Source of the DNA: Pyrocephalus nanus
Taxonomy: Eukaryota > Chordata > Aves > Passeriformes > Tyrannidae
Direction of reading: 5' to 3'
Assembly (NCBI GenBank): GCA_038380795.1
Contig: CM076275.1
Span: 498,501-562,500 of the forward strand
DNA length: 64,000 nucleotides
The first letter of the stretch is position 1; each line of letters starts with the position of its first letter. The notes beneath the pieces were generated by a model. That model searched no databases. It saw only the letters and a list, made by a program, of their open reading frames with translations, and was not told the DNA's origin. Of this stretch, positions 13,311-27,000 are shown in pieces. The position numbers and the translations under genes are program-made.

Positions 13311-16300
13311 GTAAGTATATCTATTTCCTTGTAGAAAGAGTATTTTTTAAGTAACAAACTCCTACAGAGTGGAAGACATAAATTAGTGCTTGGTGTTTGC
13401 TTTTTGTTTGCTTGGTTGGTTTTGGTTTGGTTTTGTTTTGTTTTTATATAATATGTGTATTAAGCTTCCACAACGGTATGGACTAGGGAGGAGTAAAGCC
13501 CCCACTGCAATGTTTTTACCCTAAAACAAGTATCCAAACAATTGAGTGGGTTTATTTAGCAGATTACTCATAAAACCAACACAGTGGGAAACACCTTCAT
13601 ATACAGGCTGTTCCACTGACAAGCCAGAACACTGGGGGAGAATGGACAGTGGTTTTCTTTTCTATTCCCAATGGATGTTACTATTTGTTTTGCTTGATAT
13701 TATTCAACTGAATGCATGGAACAGGGCTCCAAAAGCATCACAGAATATGTTAAATCTGTGTGCAATATATGCCTGGCTTCATAATAAATACAAACCTTCA
13801 CTCTGAAAAAGTAAGGCAGGACTGGAGGATAAGATTAGTGGGAGTGCTGGTATGGTCTCAGGCCAATACTACTTATTCATTTTTTAAGTGCCTATTCTTA
13901 TAATGAATCAATTCCTATAAACAACAGACATTCATAGCCTTAGCGTGAACACTTCAATGTTGAATTTTCAGGCTAGAGAGGTCTCTTTATTTTTAATCAT
14001 TAAGGGTGTTCAAGATATAATTTCATATAAAACAGATCATTATCCATGGCTTGTTGGAACTTGCATTTCAGCAAGGAAATCCTGTTTGCAAGATCATTAA
14101 TGAAAAGGCAGCACATAAATTTGCAAGCAGGTGAGTAGACCCAATATGTACTTAGATTCTTCCCAGTAGGTTTTGGGATAATCTAATCAGAAAAAGAAAA
14201 TAAGAACAAGTAACTTCAGTGATGTAGCTAAACTAACTGCAAGGTGTAAAGGGTGAACACATAAAGCAACAGCACTGACGAGTTCATAAGTGAGCCAGCA
14301 GGGTTTTTTCCTGCATACAAATACATAAACCAGAAGCTGATTAGAGAGTCATGACTTGCAAAATGCTTTATTAGAAGAAATAATAATATATTGATCACTT
14401 GCACATAAATAAAGAGTTGTAAATGGTTTACCAATTGCAAACAAAGAGTGGAGGAGAGTCTACTGAAAGGGAATCTGGATGCTGCACAGCAATAGGGAGT
14501 GACTCTGTTCACTCTGTAAGCAGCTTCTGAGTGCTTAGGCCCAAAAGAGAGTCTCTTCTTATTTGTTTGGTTTCTTCCACTGCTGTAGTTTTTTTAACAT
14601 GAATTGATTGATCATTTACTGGTTTACCAATTGATTCTGTGGCACTGTGAAACATTCTGGAGATGACTATTAATAAGATGACACTCAACTCTACAGTAAC
14701 TTTTTATCTAGCCCAGATCTTGCAACTCTTGTGTTAGCTCATTATTAGAAGATTCTTGATAAAAGAGAAATAGCTGTAACTTATTGAGACTAAAATAGGC
14801 CTTTCTCTTTGCCATGTGCCCTTACAGGGATGCATTTAAACAAAAACCTAGATGGCAAATGGTTAAGAAAAATAGTAAGGTGGAATACAGCAAACTGCAC
14901 AGTCTTTCTTTGAGCAGGTTGCAGCACCTTGCAGATTTAACATCTTCATAAACTTTGGTGTTCTGGTGTCTTTGGTACCCAGGGTTTCCTTCTGATATGG
15001 AAGATGCAATGGAAACACTGCAGTGCTTTGCAGGGCAAAAGACTTGTCCTGTCCTTTGCAATCTACAGGGCAGCTCTACACTGTCCTAAAGCCACAAGAA
15101 TGAGCTCCTGACTTCCCCGTCAGGTGATCTGAGCAGACATGGAGAGCTCTAGTCTGGTCTATCAGAGGGCACTACTGATCGTGGCAAATGCCTGTCTGCT
15201 GATCTGAACGGTTAATGACTTGAAAGGACTGTGTGAAACTGAGGAGTTTATTTTGGTAACTGCTAGAGTGATAAATAAGACTCAGCATTGAAAGAACCCG
15301 ATTGCAAGAGCAGGATTTCTAGGAGGGTTATATTCTGTGCTCTTAGTACAAAGCTCAGTATTTCTAATGTACATATTTTACAGAGCTGAAAAAGAGTTTG
15401 ACTTACCCTGCATAAGAATGTATATATGAGTTGACATTTTCATAAGGCTGTTGCTGATTGCATAGAAGCAACACACTCCATTCTAGCTAATATAATCTAT
15501 TTTGGTAACAGACATTTGGGTCAATCTGTTCTCATACAAATTCTTAATAAACACATTCTTTCTCCCGCCCCATGCAGTCTGAATAGATGGGAAGATGGAA
15601 AGCAAATGGGCAAGCTAGAAGCATTGCATCCTAACATTTCCAAGAAATGTTGTTATTGTTTACGACTATATGGTATGAGGACTATAAAAACAAATCTTAC
15701 TTTTTATTGTAGTCTATGAAGTTTCAGGGTACAATTTCAAAACTGTATTTTCTGAGACAAAGAATAAAAGCTGCTATTTCTGCAGACAGATGGCGAAGCA
15801 TGTAGTTCTCCTGTCTGCATGTGCAAACAAAGATTATTGCAGTCTCATTGCCTGCACCTTGCTTTCAAACCTGGGCCTTCACTTTATTTACAAAGCTGTT
15901 TATTAAATAGTGTAGGAAGTTGATTTCACTGTTGATTTCATTTTTTCACATGGGTTGTAGAATATAAATGAATTAGGGTTATGTTCTGAAACCATTTTAT
16001 CTTACAGTAAGATTTAATAGGAAGTACATGTAATTAAAATTAAGACTTGATTGCCAACTTCTGATCTACTGTAATGCTTACACACTCGGTTATCTTAGAG
16101 AGTGCCAGCATTAAATTTTTCAATATGTGAAAAGTATTATTGCATTTAAAAATATTTAGCAATTACTGCACAGTTGCTACATTTAATAACCTAACCAGTT
16201 TGGCTACAATTATTCAAATCGTTTGAGTCTGCAACACATTTCAAAATACTCAGGCCAATCTGTGAGCCTGAAGAGTCAGTTCCACAAGCATCATCAAACA

Positions 16301-17349
16301 ACTTGTGTCACTCCACACTTTAGAAAAGACTATTAAACACCTTGGTGAAGGCCTTGTCAGCATGAACAGGGAGATGCACTGAAGAATTGACCTGCAAGAC
16401 AAGATAGTTGGACAGCACAGAGAAATCCTTCCAGGGACTGGAGTCTGCTTTGTGTGCATTGGCTTGGGGTTTTCTGGCTTGGTCTTTGTTGGTTTTGAGT
16501 GTGTGGTTGGTTGGGGGTTTTTTGGAGAAGGTAGCCTTGTAGACAAAGAACCTTTTTGCTGATGCAGAAAACACTCCTCTTTTCTGGAGATCAAAGATTC
16601 GGGGTTTGATGAATTCACAGGAAAAAATCAAGCCTCGGGATCATATCAGATTCTGGGGAAAGTGATGTCTGCCCACTATGTGGCTTTGTACTAAGAAATG
16701 TCTCTGACAATCTCTGATCAGGAGAACACTATTAGAGAAGCTGTGACAAGATGCCTCTGAGGAAAACATTCCTATACCAGAGCCCATTATCAGGTTTAAG
16801 TCCTTTATTGTTAATAAAAGCAATTGAAAAAGGTCCCAGTATATGTATGTACAATGCCCAGTGCTACTGTCACAGAGCCACTGTGCTCCTAAAGCCCAAT
16901 TTTGAAACTTTAAGTAATAGAAGCTCAGTTTGGCTCTCAGATTCAGTTTGCTAAGATCATGATTTTCTGAGATATTTTAATTAAAAAAAAACTAGGACCT
17001 GAAATTCTGGTGTCAGCATGAAGGGGAAAAAAACAGACAAAAATTCCAACATTTTTTCCTGTGCATATTCTGCTTTGAATGACAGGCTGGGATGAGAAAA
17101 GAGAGGGGAGGGAGAGTTTTTCTAATGAGTAATTTGATGACTCTTTCTTCATTCTGAAGTACTGTCGATCTTTTTTTGTCTGGAGGGGTTTTTTGAGGGG
17201 GCTAACAACTAAAAGTTCTAGCATAAATCTATTGTAAAAATCAGTGTGTTATAGTGCCTCGTGATAAAGGCAGTCCCCAAACAAATATAAATCGACTAAA
17301 GTATTTCCAGGGACAAACCAGGGGAGGTGTCTTCATTGTGTTAATGAGC
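13311..17349. other. Intergenic DNA; no gene seen
   Basis: AT-rich sequence with a GTTT-rich low-complexity stretch at about 13394-13446 and another G/T-rich stretch at about 16440-16520. Short open frames on both strands show no domain and no convincing splice context. Confidence 0.65.
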
Positions 17350-17825
17350 TGCAGCTCTCATTTTCCATGGCTGACCGGGGAAGGGAGGGCTCCACACGCA
17401 GCTGACAGTCCCGAATCCCCGCAGCCAGAAGTGCTTCATCACCCGCTTTCCATTCTGCTTTGCTTTTTTGCTGCAGGTTCTGTCAATACTAATTTAGTTT
17501 GTTAGCATTTTATGATATAGCATCCCAAGTATTGAAAAAGGCACTGCAGCGGTGGTTTTGGGCGTTCTCTCCCTGCAGTCAGCCCATGCCGGCATCTCTG
17601 CCGGTTCCCTTGGAAACTGCCGGGAGGGGAATGGGTTGGTGCAGCCTCCGATTGACTGGGGAAGTCGGGGGCACTTTCGAGTGCCAGACACCTCATGGGC
17701 TGCACAAAGAAACGAGCACTAAACGAGTCCCAGTTAAAGATTCCTTTATTTTTGAAGGAAGCCACGTGAAGAGGCACATCTGCAGTGCCTTGGAAGTTTG
17801 ACTGGGACGAGTAACGGATTGAAAT
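17350..17825. promoter_or_regulatory. Small intergenic CpG-rich patch, possible promoter or enhancer
   Basis: About seventeen CpG dinucleotides fall within roughly 470 bases, whereas the flanks on both sides are AT-rich and nearly CpG-free. The patch includes GCCGGCATC and GCCGGTTCC motifs and a CACGTG E-box at 17763-17768. It lies about 17 kb upstream of the GABRB2 start codon. The base composition is seen directly; a promoter or enhancer role is inference. Overlapping open frames here (up to 114 codons) show no known domain and are probably by-products of the higher GC content. Confidence 0.35.
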
Positions 17826-18009
17826 TTTCATCTTTGTAGAAACCATAGTGCTTTGAGGGTTTTCTTTTCTGTTGTTGTTTGAAGGTATTTTTTTTCCTCT
17901 CTACGGACATTTTTAAGTCTTCATTTCATGTCAAGAGCTATTCCCTGATTTTTTTATATTTTTTTTCTGGTGATATCTATTATAGGACTTGTTTCTGGGA
18001 GGAAGGAGC

Positions 18010-18055
18010 AAAAAAAAAAAAAAAAAAAAAAAATCCTAAACTAAAAAAAAAAAAA
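18010..18055. repeat. Poly-A tract (A24 and A13 runs)
   Basis: A run of 24 A (18010-18033) is followed by a 9-base spacer and a run of 13 A (18043-18055). I see no retroelement or retrocopy body upstream that would make this a tail. Confidence 0.9.
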
Positions 18056-21000
18056 CTCAAAAATCCAAACCCCATACTGAAAACAGAAGAGATCTGTTTA
18101 AGAAACTATTTATTGTTATGGAATATAATCTCCTATATTGTCAGAGAACAGAAGGAATTCACATCCTTTGAACTGCTTATATTTTTCACCTTTTTTATGC
18201 TTCCTGTTTCAAGGTGGTCAAAAATATTCTGAGCAAAGCTCTGAATAAGAAAAATTAAAGAATTTTCTTTGCAACTTTGTAAATAATTATTTATTGTGTG
18301 AAAAATGAATGCAAACTTCTGTCTTCTTTCTTAGAACTTTTCTCACCAACTGAGCAATTGTAGGTGAAGCACAGACACCAGACATTGATACCTGCAGGGC
18401 TGCTCCAACCTCATAGCTCGGCTGGAGCTGTATCCCTCTTTAATTCTTTTAAAGCAGAAAACCCCAGGAATGGAAGGGCTGGGCCTGCAGAGCAATCAGC
18501 TGCCTTTTTCTGCATGGATGGAGTGCAGTACTAATTGTACTTATGTCTCATAAAAATTACATTTATTAAGTATAGATGATTACCTTCATCAAAAAAATTA
18601 TAATCTTTTGAAAGAATATAATCAAGATTTTAGTCCAGACCAAGTCTCTAAAATCATTTAGTTGGGAATCAAGTGCTCTTCCATACTTTAGTTTGTCAGG
18701 CTGTTGCAGCAGCTTTCTGTTCTGTTGCCAAGAACTGAAGTTGGGCACCTGATCCATCCCTCTTGGCCTTTTTTGTATGGGCACAGCATTGCCTCTCTTT
18801 TAATCTTCTGGAGTTACTCCAGTTTTCCATGATTTATTAGAAAATGAACATCAGGAGACAGGAGATTTCCTCTGCCTTCTCTCCTTTAGTAGTCTTCAGG
18901 GATTTTTGTCTGTAGATTTTGTTTTGGGGGGGTTGTTTGTTTGTTTGTGGTTTTTCTTTGTTTCTTCTTTTTTTTTTTTCCCCCAGGTTTTCTGATTTTT
19001 ATTATGTTTATCCTTGGTAAGTTTTCCTTAGCATCCTTCCTAACAGTTGACTCACAACAGATTATTTTGTCATCTTCCTGTGCAACAACTTATCCTTGGG
19101 AGTTTATTTGTTTTTCATAGAAAGCGTTACTGTTTGTACTTTTTTTAATTGTATCACTAATTACTATGCTATGAATTATATACTCTGGTAGTATACATAT
19201 ACTAATCCTATTTTTTTCTCCTTTCTATGGAGTTTAAACTTTTAATGAAAAAAAACACCCTCCAAAATTTATTGCGAATTGAAAATTACATAATTTATTT
19301 AATCCTAGCAGTCCAACTTTCTGAACTTAAACTGAGACAGTGGATTGAGATGATGATATTTCTTATTTCAACATGAAGAATAGAGCTTATTAAAAGTTCT
19401 CTGTGCCACTAATCCTCATATCAAACCTGAAAATTAAGCCTAAGCTTAAATATCTTGAGATTTGCTGGGCTAAAGACACTATCTCTACTTTATCTGATCA
19501 ATTTTCCATGCTTCATAACTTTTAATTTATATTACTTTCATAACTTTTAATTTATATTACCATCTCCTTCACTTTTTTTGTTAATTCAATTTCCACCTTC
19601 ACCTGGTCACTGAAATGAAGTTGTCTCTTTCTAGTACTATCATAAATTTGGAACTTTAATAGTCTGCTCTTTAGAAAACCTTGATTCTGCAATCTTTATT
19701 TTCTTAAGTTTTTCTTGCCAGACAATGGATTCCTTATTTTGAGGGAAGGAGACCCCTCACAGGCACTGGAGATGGGAAGTGTTGCCTGTTTGTTCCTGTT
19801 GACAGAAAAGGGAGTAGTATAGTTAATATTTAAAAGACCAGCAAAGTCCAGAATAGCAGTTTCCTGTGTTTTGTTACTCTGGCTGCACAGGATTGTTGGC
19901 CAGTGTTCCATCACGAAGTTCTGATGTTTCTGGGCCCATCCATTCCAGATAGGGCTTCAAGGGCTATTCTGTGGCTAATCCAGGGATGAACCTTCCTGGG
20001 CTTTTCAGAGTATGAAATATGGATTTATAACTATGACTTTGAGGTTCTTTGAGGCTCTTGGACCTCTGAAACAGGTGCTGAATTTCCACCTTCTTCCTAA
20101 TTTAGATGGATTCCAATCAAGGATTTCAATTCAAGTACCCCCCCTGTCAATAATACTAATTATATGTTTGTTTCTTGTCCAAGAGAATTTCCAGTATATC
20201 TTTCATGTTACCCAGTCTTTATCAAGGATATATCACCAAATGTAGCATTATTTCACTTGTTCTTCATTTACATTTGATACCTTGGTATCTTAGTTACTGT
20301 TATGTTACATAATACTTTATTGATGATTTTTTAGTCCTCTATCCAGAAAGTTTGTCTCTTATATGTAAAGGTTCACACTGTTCCATTCAGTATTTCTTTC
20401 TCATGAAAACTTTATTCAATATTATATAAATTTACATCATTAGCTTCATAGCAACCATCTAACAAAGTTTCCTCCTTTGTAAGAGCTGTAAAGTATTGCT
20501 GGCACACTCCCCCTGCCCCCTTAAGATCTAGTCTTCCTATATGTTAAATTTAGCCAATTGAACAAATATTTAACTTTGCTTGGTTTGTCGTATTGCCTTT
20601 ATAACCTCCCTTTTCTATATTTCTAATTCTCCAAAGTCCTGCTGGTTGTGGAGGATTCTCTAACGTATCCCAAGAAGCTGGACTGTTGCTTAGTGCTTTC
20701 TCTGGTGGCTCCTCAGTGTTTGCAGTCGGATTCTGGCCCAGAGCAGCAGCACCAGGTGCCCTGTTCCAGGAGAACTTGGCCACTGTGTTCCAGCAGAACC
20801 TGCTCTGCCTGGGCTGGCTGGTCCCAGGCTGTCCCAGCTCTTCTGTGTCATGTCCCCTGCACAGTCTCCACTTGCCTTCTCACTGCTTCTTGATCTCTTG
20901 CTTCAGCTTTTCTCCATAAACTTCTGTTCCTGTTGTTCTCTATTCCTAAGGTTTTGTGGTGCCTTTTGTGCACAGGACTGGGCATACCCAAGTTGAACTG

Positions 21001-24000
21001 CCCAGTCTATACTGAGGCAGCTCCCTTGGGGCCAGTTTGTGAAGATTTTAGGCTCTCAACTCATTTCAAAACCAATGGGATCAGGACATCAGGAAATATT
21101 TTTTAAAACTTATATGCCTAGAGAGAGTTTAAACATTTTCCCCTTTTTCAGTCTCGTATTCATAACTCAAAGATTTAATTGTGAATGTTAAGTGTTAAGA
21201 GTTTGTGAGGCAGCACTGAAACACATCCCCCAAATAAAAAGCTGCAGTGCCAGGCAGCTCTCAGCCAGCAGGATTGTTTACAAAGGATTCCACAGGATAT
21301 TGGTCTCTGCTTGTAGCAACAAGTCCCCATGGCTATGTGTGAAACAGTGAGGATGCAACAGTACTTAAGAGGTGCTGTTTTGAATATGCAGCTAGACTGG
21401 GAAATTGTCTCCTTTAGCATCTCCCCAGTTAGCAAAAATGAGCTGACTTCGGAAGAGAGGGAAGGGGCAGGTTGAGCCTGATTGCAGTCGTCAGCTCCCC
21501 ATCAGACAGCTGCAGAATCCTCAGCCTGCTCACACTTGCATCAGTTTGGATCTGCATCCCAGGAAACATCCCTGTGACAAACTGGTGGATACAGAGCAGC
21601 TGTAACAGCTGCTGGTGGATACAAAACCCAACAACAAAAAAAACCCAAAACAAAACAAACCATTCCAAAACCAATGAATGTCTCCCTGTGTTTCATCTGT
21701 GCTTACAGGCCCCATGCTGGGAAACTAAATCTTTTCCTGCCTGGATTTATGTAAGAAAGGGCAGCGCTGCTTTTGTAGCCCATCTTGATGGGGTTGTTAG
21801 AATGCAAATGTAGAGGGACTGGCTTCATATAGCAGCATTTTTCTTTCAAGAGGAAATAGGTGAATGAAATGGAAATACAGTCCCTTGACTGTGGAATTTC
21901 TGGGATGAAGCAAGGTTTTATCTCCCTTTTACCTGAAATTAGGCAAGTTATTTACTGCTTTATACTAAATAACATATATTTCAGATACTGAAATAGTTCA
22001 GAAGCTGCTTGCTGTTCCTTTCCTACCTTTCTGTAAGCCCCTCTGAAGCCTGCTTTCAATTTAGTATATCTGCACTATACATATTTGTCTGGACAAGAGT
22101 ACTGTATTTGCAATATAAGAAAAATCGAGCCCTCCAGACTTTCTAGAAGTAGTTTTCTATTTGGTACTGTTTGGTCTAATTACTCCTCCATGCTCCCAGG
22201 CAAGCAATGTTGGTCAGGCTGCTGGATGGGGAGGTTAGTTGTTGTTGTTGTTGTTTTGTGGTTTTTTTACGTCCCTGAAAACACACACTTGACTGTTAGA
22301 CTGATGTTCAGAAAATATTGATTCAACTTGTGCAAGTACTTCTTGAATATATTCCTAAAATCTATTAAAATAAATGAAGAAACTTGGATTTATTTTGTTA
22401 TTATTTGTTATGAGAATGAAAAAAAGGGATACCTGCCTTCTGCTTTTCTTTCAAAAGGTATACTCAGACTAGTAATAATCTACAGTGGCTTAAAATTGAT
22501 AAAACTCCTTTTGGTTAGTAGCCTCTTAGATATTTTAATTTGAAATTCATAACTTCCAGTACCAAGCAGGCATTGTTTTGTAGGATGTAGGAAAGCTCCA
22601 CAGTTCAAACTTCTCAAAGTTCTTGTAGCTCTTCTGGCTGCAATTGTTGTGATGTTGGTGCTGAGCTGTGCTTTGGGGATGTCTCTGCCTGACTCAGGCA
22701 AGGCCAAGCTGTAACCAGAGAGGGAACCCAGACAGTTCCTTCATCCATTGCTGGATATTCCTGGAGCCCACTGACAGAGGCCATCTGCAGCTAATTTATC
22801 AGAGCTTGGTCTGTTCCTGCCCTTTTAATGAAGAGCCATCATATAAGATAGGGCAAGCAGTGCTGACTTTTTGCTGGGGTCAACCTAAAGACAAGAAATT
22901 CAAAGCAAGTACTTCAGAATGTGGGTGTTTTGGTCTGCCTGTTGTTTTGGAAATGGTTGTAATTTTGCTGTGCTGATGAATAATTAATGTCTTCTCTAAA
23001 TTGAATCCAAATTAACCTTATTTGAAAGTTTAGATTATCACTGCTATTGAATCTGTTCATTCTCCTAAGCAGTGGACAGTCTTTGTCAGTAAAAAAAGAA
23101 AAAATTAAAGTGCAGAAGCCCAACGGAAGATGGATTTGTTTATGTTTTTTGTCTTATGCTTAATAAGAAACTGTTAGCAGATTCAACCTTAGAGACTGAA
23201 GATTAAGCCTGATGTACTGCATTGAATATTCACAAGCAATTGTCAAATGCATTTTATTTGTGATAGGCTCAGAGCCAAAAGCTAAATGGATTAACTTGGA
23301 GGGGATTCTTAACATACAACACTTAGCATTAAATGTACTTACTGTACTTACTAATATGTGACATCTTTGTACACATCTTTCTCTACATGCAGTGTTGAAA
23401 TATCATCAAACAATTTGACAAAAAGGATACTAATTTAAATTCAAAGGTGTCAGTTAACACAACTGTGCTGCTCGTTCTATGATAATAGCACAAAGATAAT
23501 GTACAGATGAGCCACTTCCCCAGCCAGCTCCCTCAGCAAGCACAGGATGCTTCCCACTTTGGACTGCTTTTCCAGGGCCTTCAGAAGGCAGGGGATCTAA
23601 TGGAATGCTTCTACTTTAAGGGCAGGAGAAGAAACAGAGAGATAAAAATAGGTATGCACATGGAAACTGTTTCACTTTTCCATATGCTAATAGCAAACTA
23701 CTAGGCCTCTTAATCATCTCTCTCATTAGTGGCTGCATTTTCAAAATGGTCTCAAAAAGATCTCTTCGTGTGAATAGCCAGGGAGACATCTGCATAGATC
23801 AAATAAAACAGAATTTTGAGGAAGAAAAAATTAGACACAAAGGGTTAGTGTTGTCATAGAATAACTGGAATACAATTCTGAGTGTGCAAATACCTTGCAC
23901 ATAATACAGCTTTTTTATCTAAAAAAAGTCTTTAAATACCAATCTCTTTGGACAGTTTAGTGAGAGATATTTATTTAGTGAAAGATTATTTTCTGTTGTT

Positions 24001-27000
24001 GAAGGTGACAACTTTCTTGAAAAGTTTTGAATGAGAATTTTTGTTACTTTGGAAATTTTGAGTATGAAGAATAGACCAGTCCTAAGGCCAGGGACCCACT
24101 GATTCCAAAGACAGCAAGATAAAACCCAATGAGTATAGGTGGAGACTTACTGAAAGGAGTGTAGTATTCAGCAGATTTATCTATATATGCACAATAAAAG
24201 CCTCCGATTCAAATGTCTAATTATTTATTTTTCTGAGGAACAGAAAGCTACTCTTTGAAGATGGAAAAAATAATTCTCCAGCAACCCCCTATATAGTTGA
24301 TGCCATCACTGGTCACTGAATATTTCATTATTATATATCATTTTAGAACTAAGGCCTTGCTGGTTTAGAATTGAAGTCAAGATAAATAGAATGTGTTGCA
24401 CCATATGTGAGGTGTTCTGAACATACACTAAGACAGTTCCATTTCTCTGTGATTTGTAACATGGTTGAATTTCTTAACATGGACATGAATAATTTCTAAG
24501 AGTTATGATGTTATGGCAGGAGTCACTGTCAAGTTTTAGCTGAAATCTTCCTCAGAGTGCCTTTACCATAACATGCAATGCTTAGCTTTTGCTTTACTTT
24601 GCAAAAAGATTTATATTGAGTCTTCTAAGCACTAAAATCTTCTTAACATAGATCACATCTTTTCAGCATTGTATGTGATAGATTTTGATGGATTCTCTGG
24701 AGCACAGTGGAAATAAATCATATCCACCCCACAAATATTCACCACTTCCCTGATTTATCCATCTTATTTGCAGATGGACTTTTCTCCTCATATTTTGAAA
24801 CGGCTATTTGCAAAAGGGTTCTGTATTAAAAGGAATTGTTTCATGTTGTAAAACAAATTTTTATTACATTATATAATGTGCAGTCACATGAGTATGTTTA
24901 TTCCAAGTCTGCTTCTTAAATAACATCAAACATTTGTACACACCCTTTCTTTTTTTTCCCTTTATTTCTGCCCTCTGGACTCAAAGAAATTTGCCAGTTG
25001 CTGGAACTGGTTCTAAGAGCACTTTTCAGGAGAGTTAATACTTACAATGTACGTGACTGCCAAAGTTTAGATAAAACAAACCAAATTATTCTGGGGTTCA
25101 TGGCTGGGCAAAGCAATGCTAAACACCAGGACACTTTAATTTCTCCAAATCCAAGCAGTTCTCAGGGTCCATGGGCTGTGTAGTTAGAAATTCAGGTTCT
25201 CGAGTTGTTGGGAAAAGGCTTCCTACTAATTTTAGCTTTAGGAAACAAATAAACAACACACAAGCTGAAAATTGTGTTTCTAAAGCCCACAGTAAAGATA
25301 TGCAGAACTTGCAGATGTGTAGCTATTTTAAATAATTTTAAGAAAGCTGTTCTAAATACTGAAATAAATCATTGGTTTCCAATTAACTGATACCTCTTTA
25401 GTTATGAAAGAGTTTCTAATAGTAATTGCTAATATTTCAACTCCTGAATTTCTAATCTTAGTTATCACCTGTAGATGCTAATTTATTACTATTTTGCCTT
25501 CATCCAACCTTACTTCACCTCTGTTCATCTTTATTATTTCTTATAACATTCTTCCCCCCCCAATGTGTTAATATACTTTGAATTTCATATAAATCCTTAA
25601 TTCTTCTTTCCCTTTCTTTTACATCCCCATCTCCTCTTTATTAATGGTTCTTTATTCTGTGATTATTTAGAGGGCCCTTAAAAGTCTCTTTTTAGGAGCA
25701 AAGCTTCCTATCCCATTTGTTGTACAACTTCATGGCATAGTGTTAAAAAATAACACCATAAATGTAAATTTTAGTATATTATTTAAAATCTGTGTTTTAC
25801 CAGTAGATTATTAATTATTTGAACTCTAAGCTTCCTCTAGCCTTACACCAAAAAAAAAAAAAAAAAAGGTGATATATTACAGTTTTCTCTTGAAAATTAA
25901 CATTTTTTTAAATACACATTTAAGCTAACCTCAAAACAGTTCATGGTTTCCCTGAATTTATGTCATTCTTTCTTTATATTTATAATAACTCATGCACCAT
26001 GGAGTTTTTTGAGCTTTGTTTTTCAGTACCTTGTTGAGGCCAGAGTTTGGAAAGATGAAATTATTCCAGATTTTGAAAGTACATATCTGTTGCCAGAATT
26101 TACTTATCACTTTTATAAGGATGTTTCTCTTTGTTTGTTTGGTTTGGTGGTTTGTTTCTTTTTTTAATGACCAAAGCCTATTCCTTAGGAATTGTATGTT
26201 TTGAATGTATCCGAATCAATTTGCTGAGACTCAGCAAGTTGTTTTGTGAGTGTGGTGACACAGAGGAACATATTTAGAAGGCATATGGCAGAGAAAGCAG
26301 GGTGTGCTGCACCCTGGGAGAGCTCTTCCTATTTTCCTGCAGTACTTCACCGACTGGAGCACATGCATATGGGGCTCTCTTGAATGTGTATTAATTGAAC
26401 ACGAGTCCATTTCCTAATGATAAATTCTATGCTCATTTAGTTTCTTTCTTGTTTACAAAAATAACACCCTTGAACAGTCAGGATACAGTAATTGCTAGTC
26501 TCCACTAAAAGAATTAAGTAACGTCTTTGTTATTCACGATTCAATTGTTTTGTGCAGAACATAAAACTTTCAGCTGAAGCAAGGCAAAGGAAAAGCCAGT
26601 TGAGATGATATAGGTATAAATTGTCTGTATACACATAAAGAGAGCTGTAATTAAGAGATGATGTAGCACAGTATGTGTGTATCTGCTCACCCCGAAATGC
26701 CCGGTGTCTTGTCCTCAAGCACATTGAACCTGCAAACAAGGGCACAGTGCAGCTCTTTGCAGTGCAGGGACAGGAGGAGGGTAACTCTTTAGGCTGAGAT
26801 GAGCTTCAGATGCCAGCACCGACCCCAGCAGCCAGGGCTGAGCTGGCCTGCCAGGGCTCTCTGGGACCTGCACTCATTATTAGTGCCTGCTGAGCTTCCT
26901 GCTGCTGGAGATGAGCTGCTGATGCTGCTGGAGATGAGCTCCTCATACCTGGGCTAAATACAATCCCACAGGAAGCCCCTCTGAGGATACAGGAGCGTAG

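Noticed and set aside
18010..18055. Poly-A tract considered as the tail of a processed pseudogene
   Set aside because: No mRNA-like sequence, polyadenylation signal or flanking target-site duplication was seen upstream of it.
20640..20870. GC-rich segment with repeated GTTCCAG..GAAC blocks, considered as an LTR or exon
   Set aside because: No terminal repeats, target duplication, polyadenylation signal or open frame supports either. Left as unidentified intergenic DNA.
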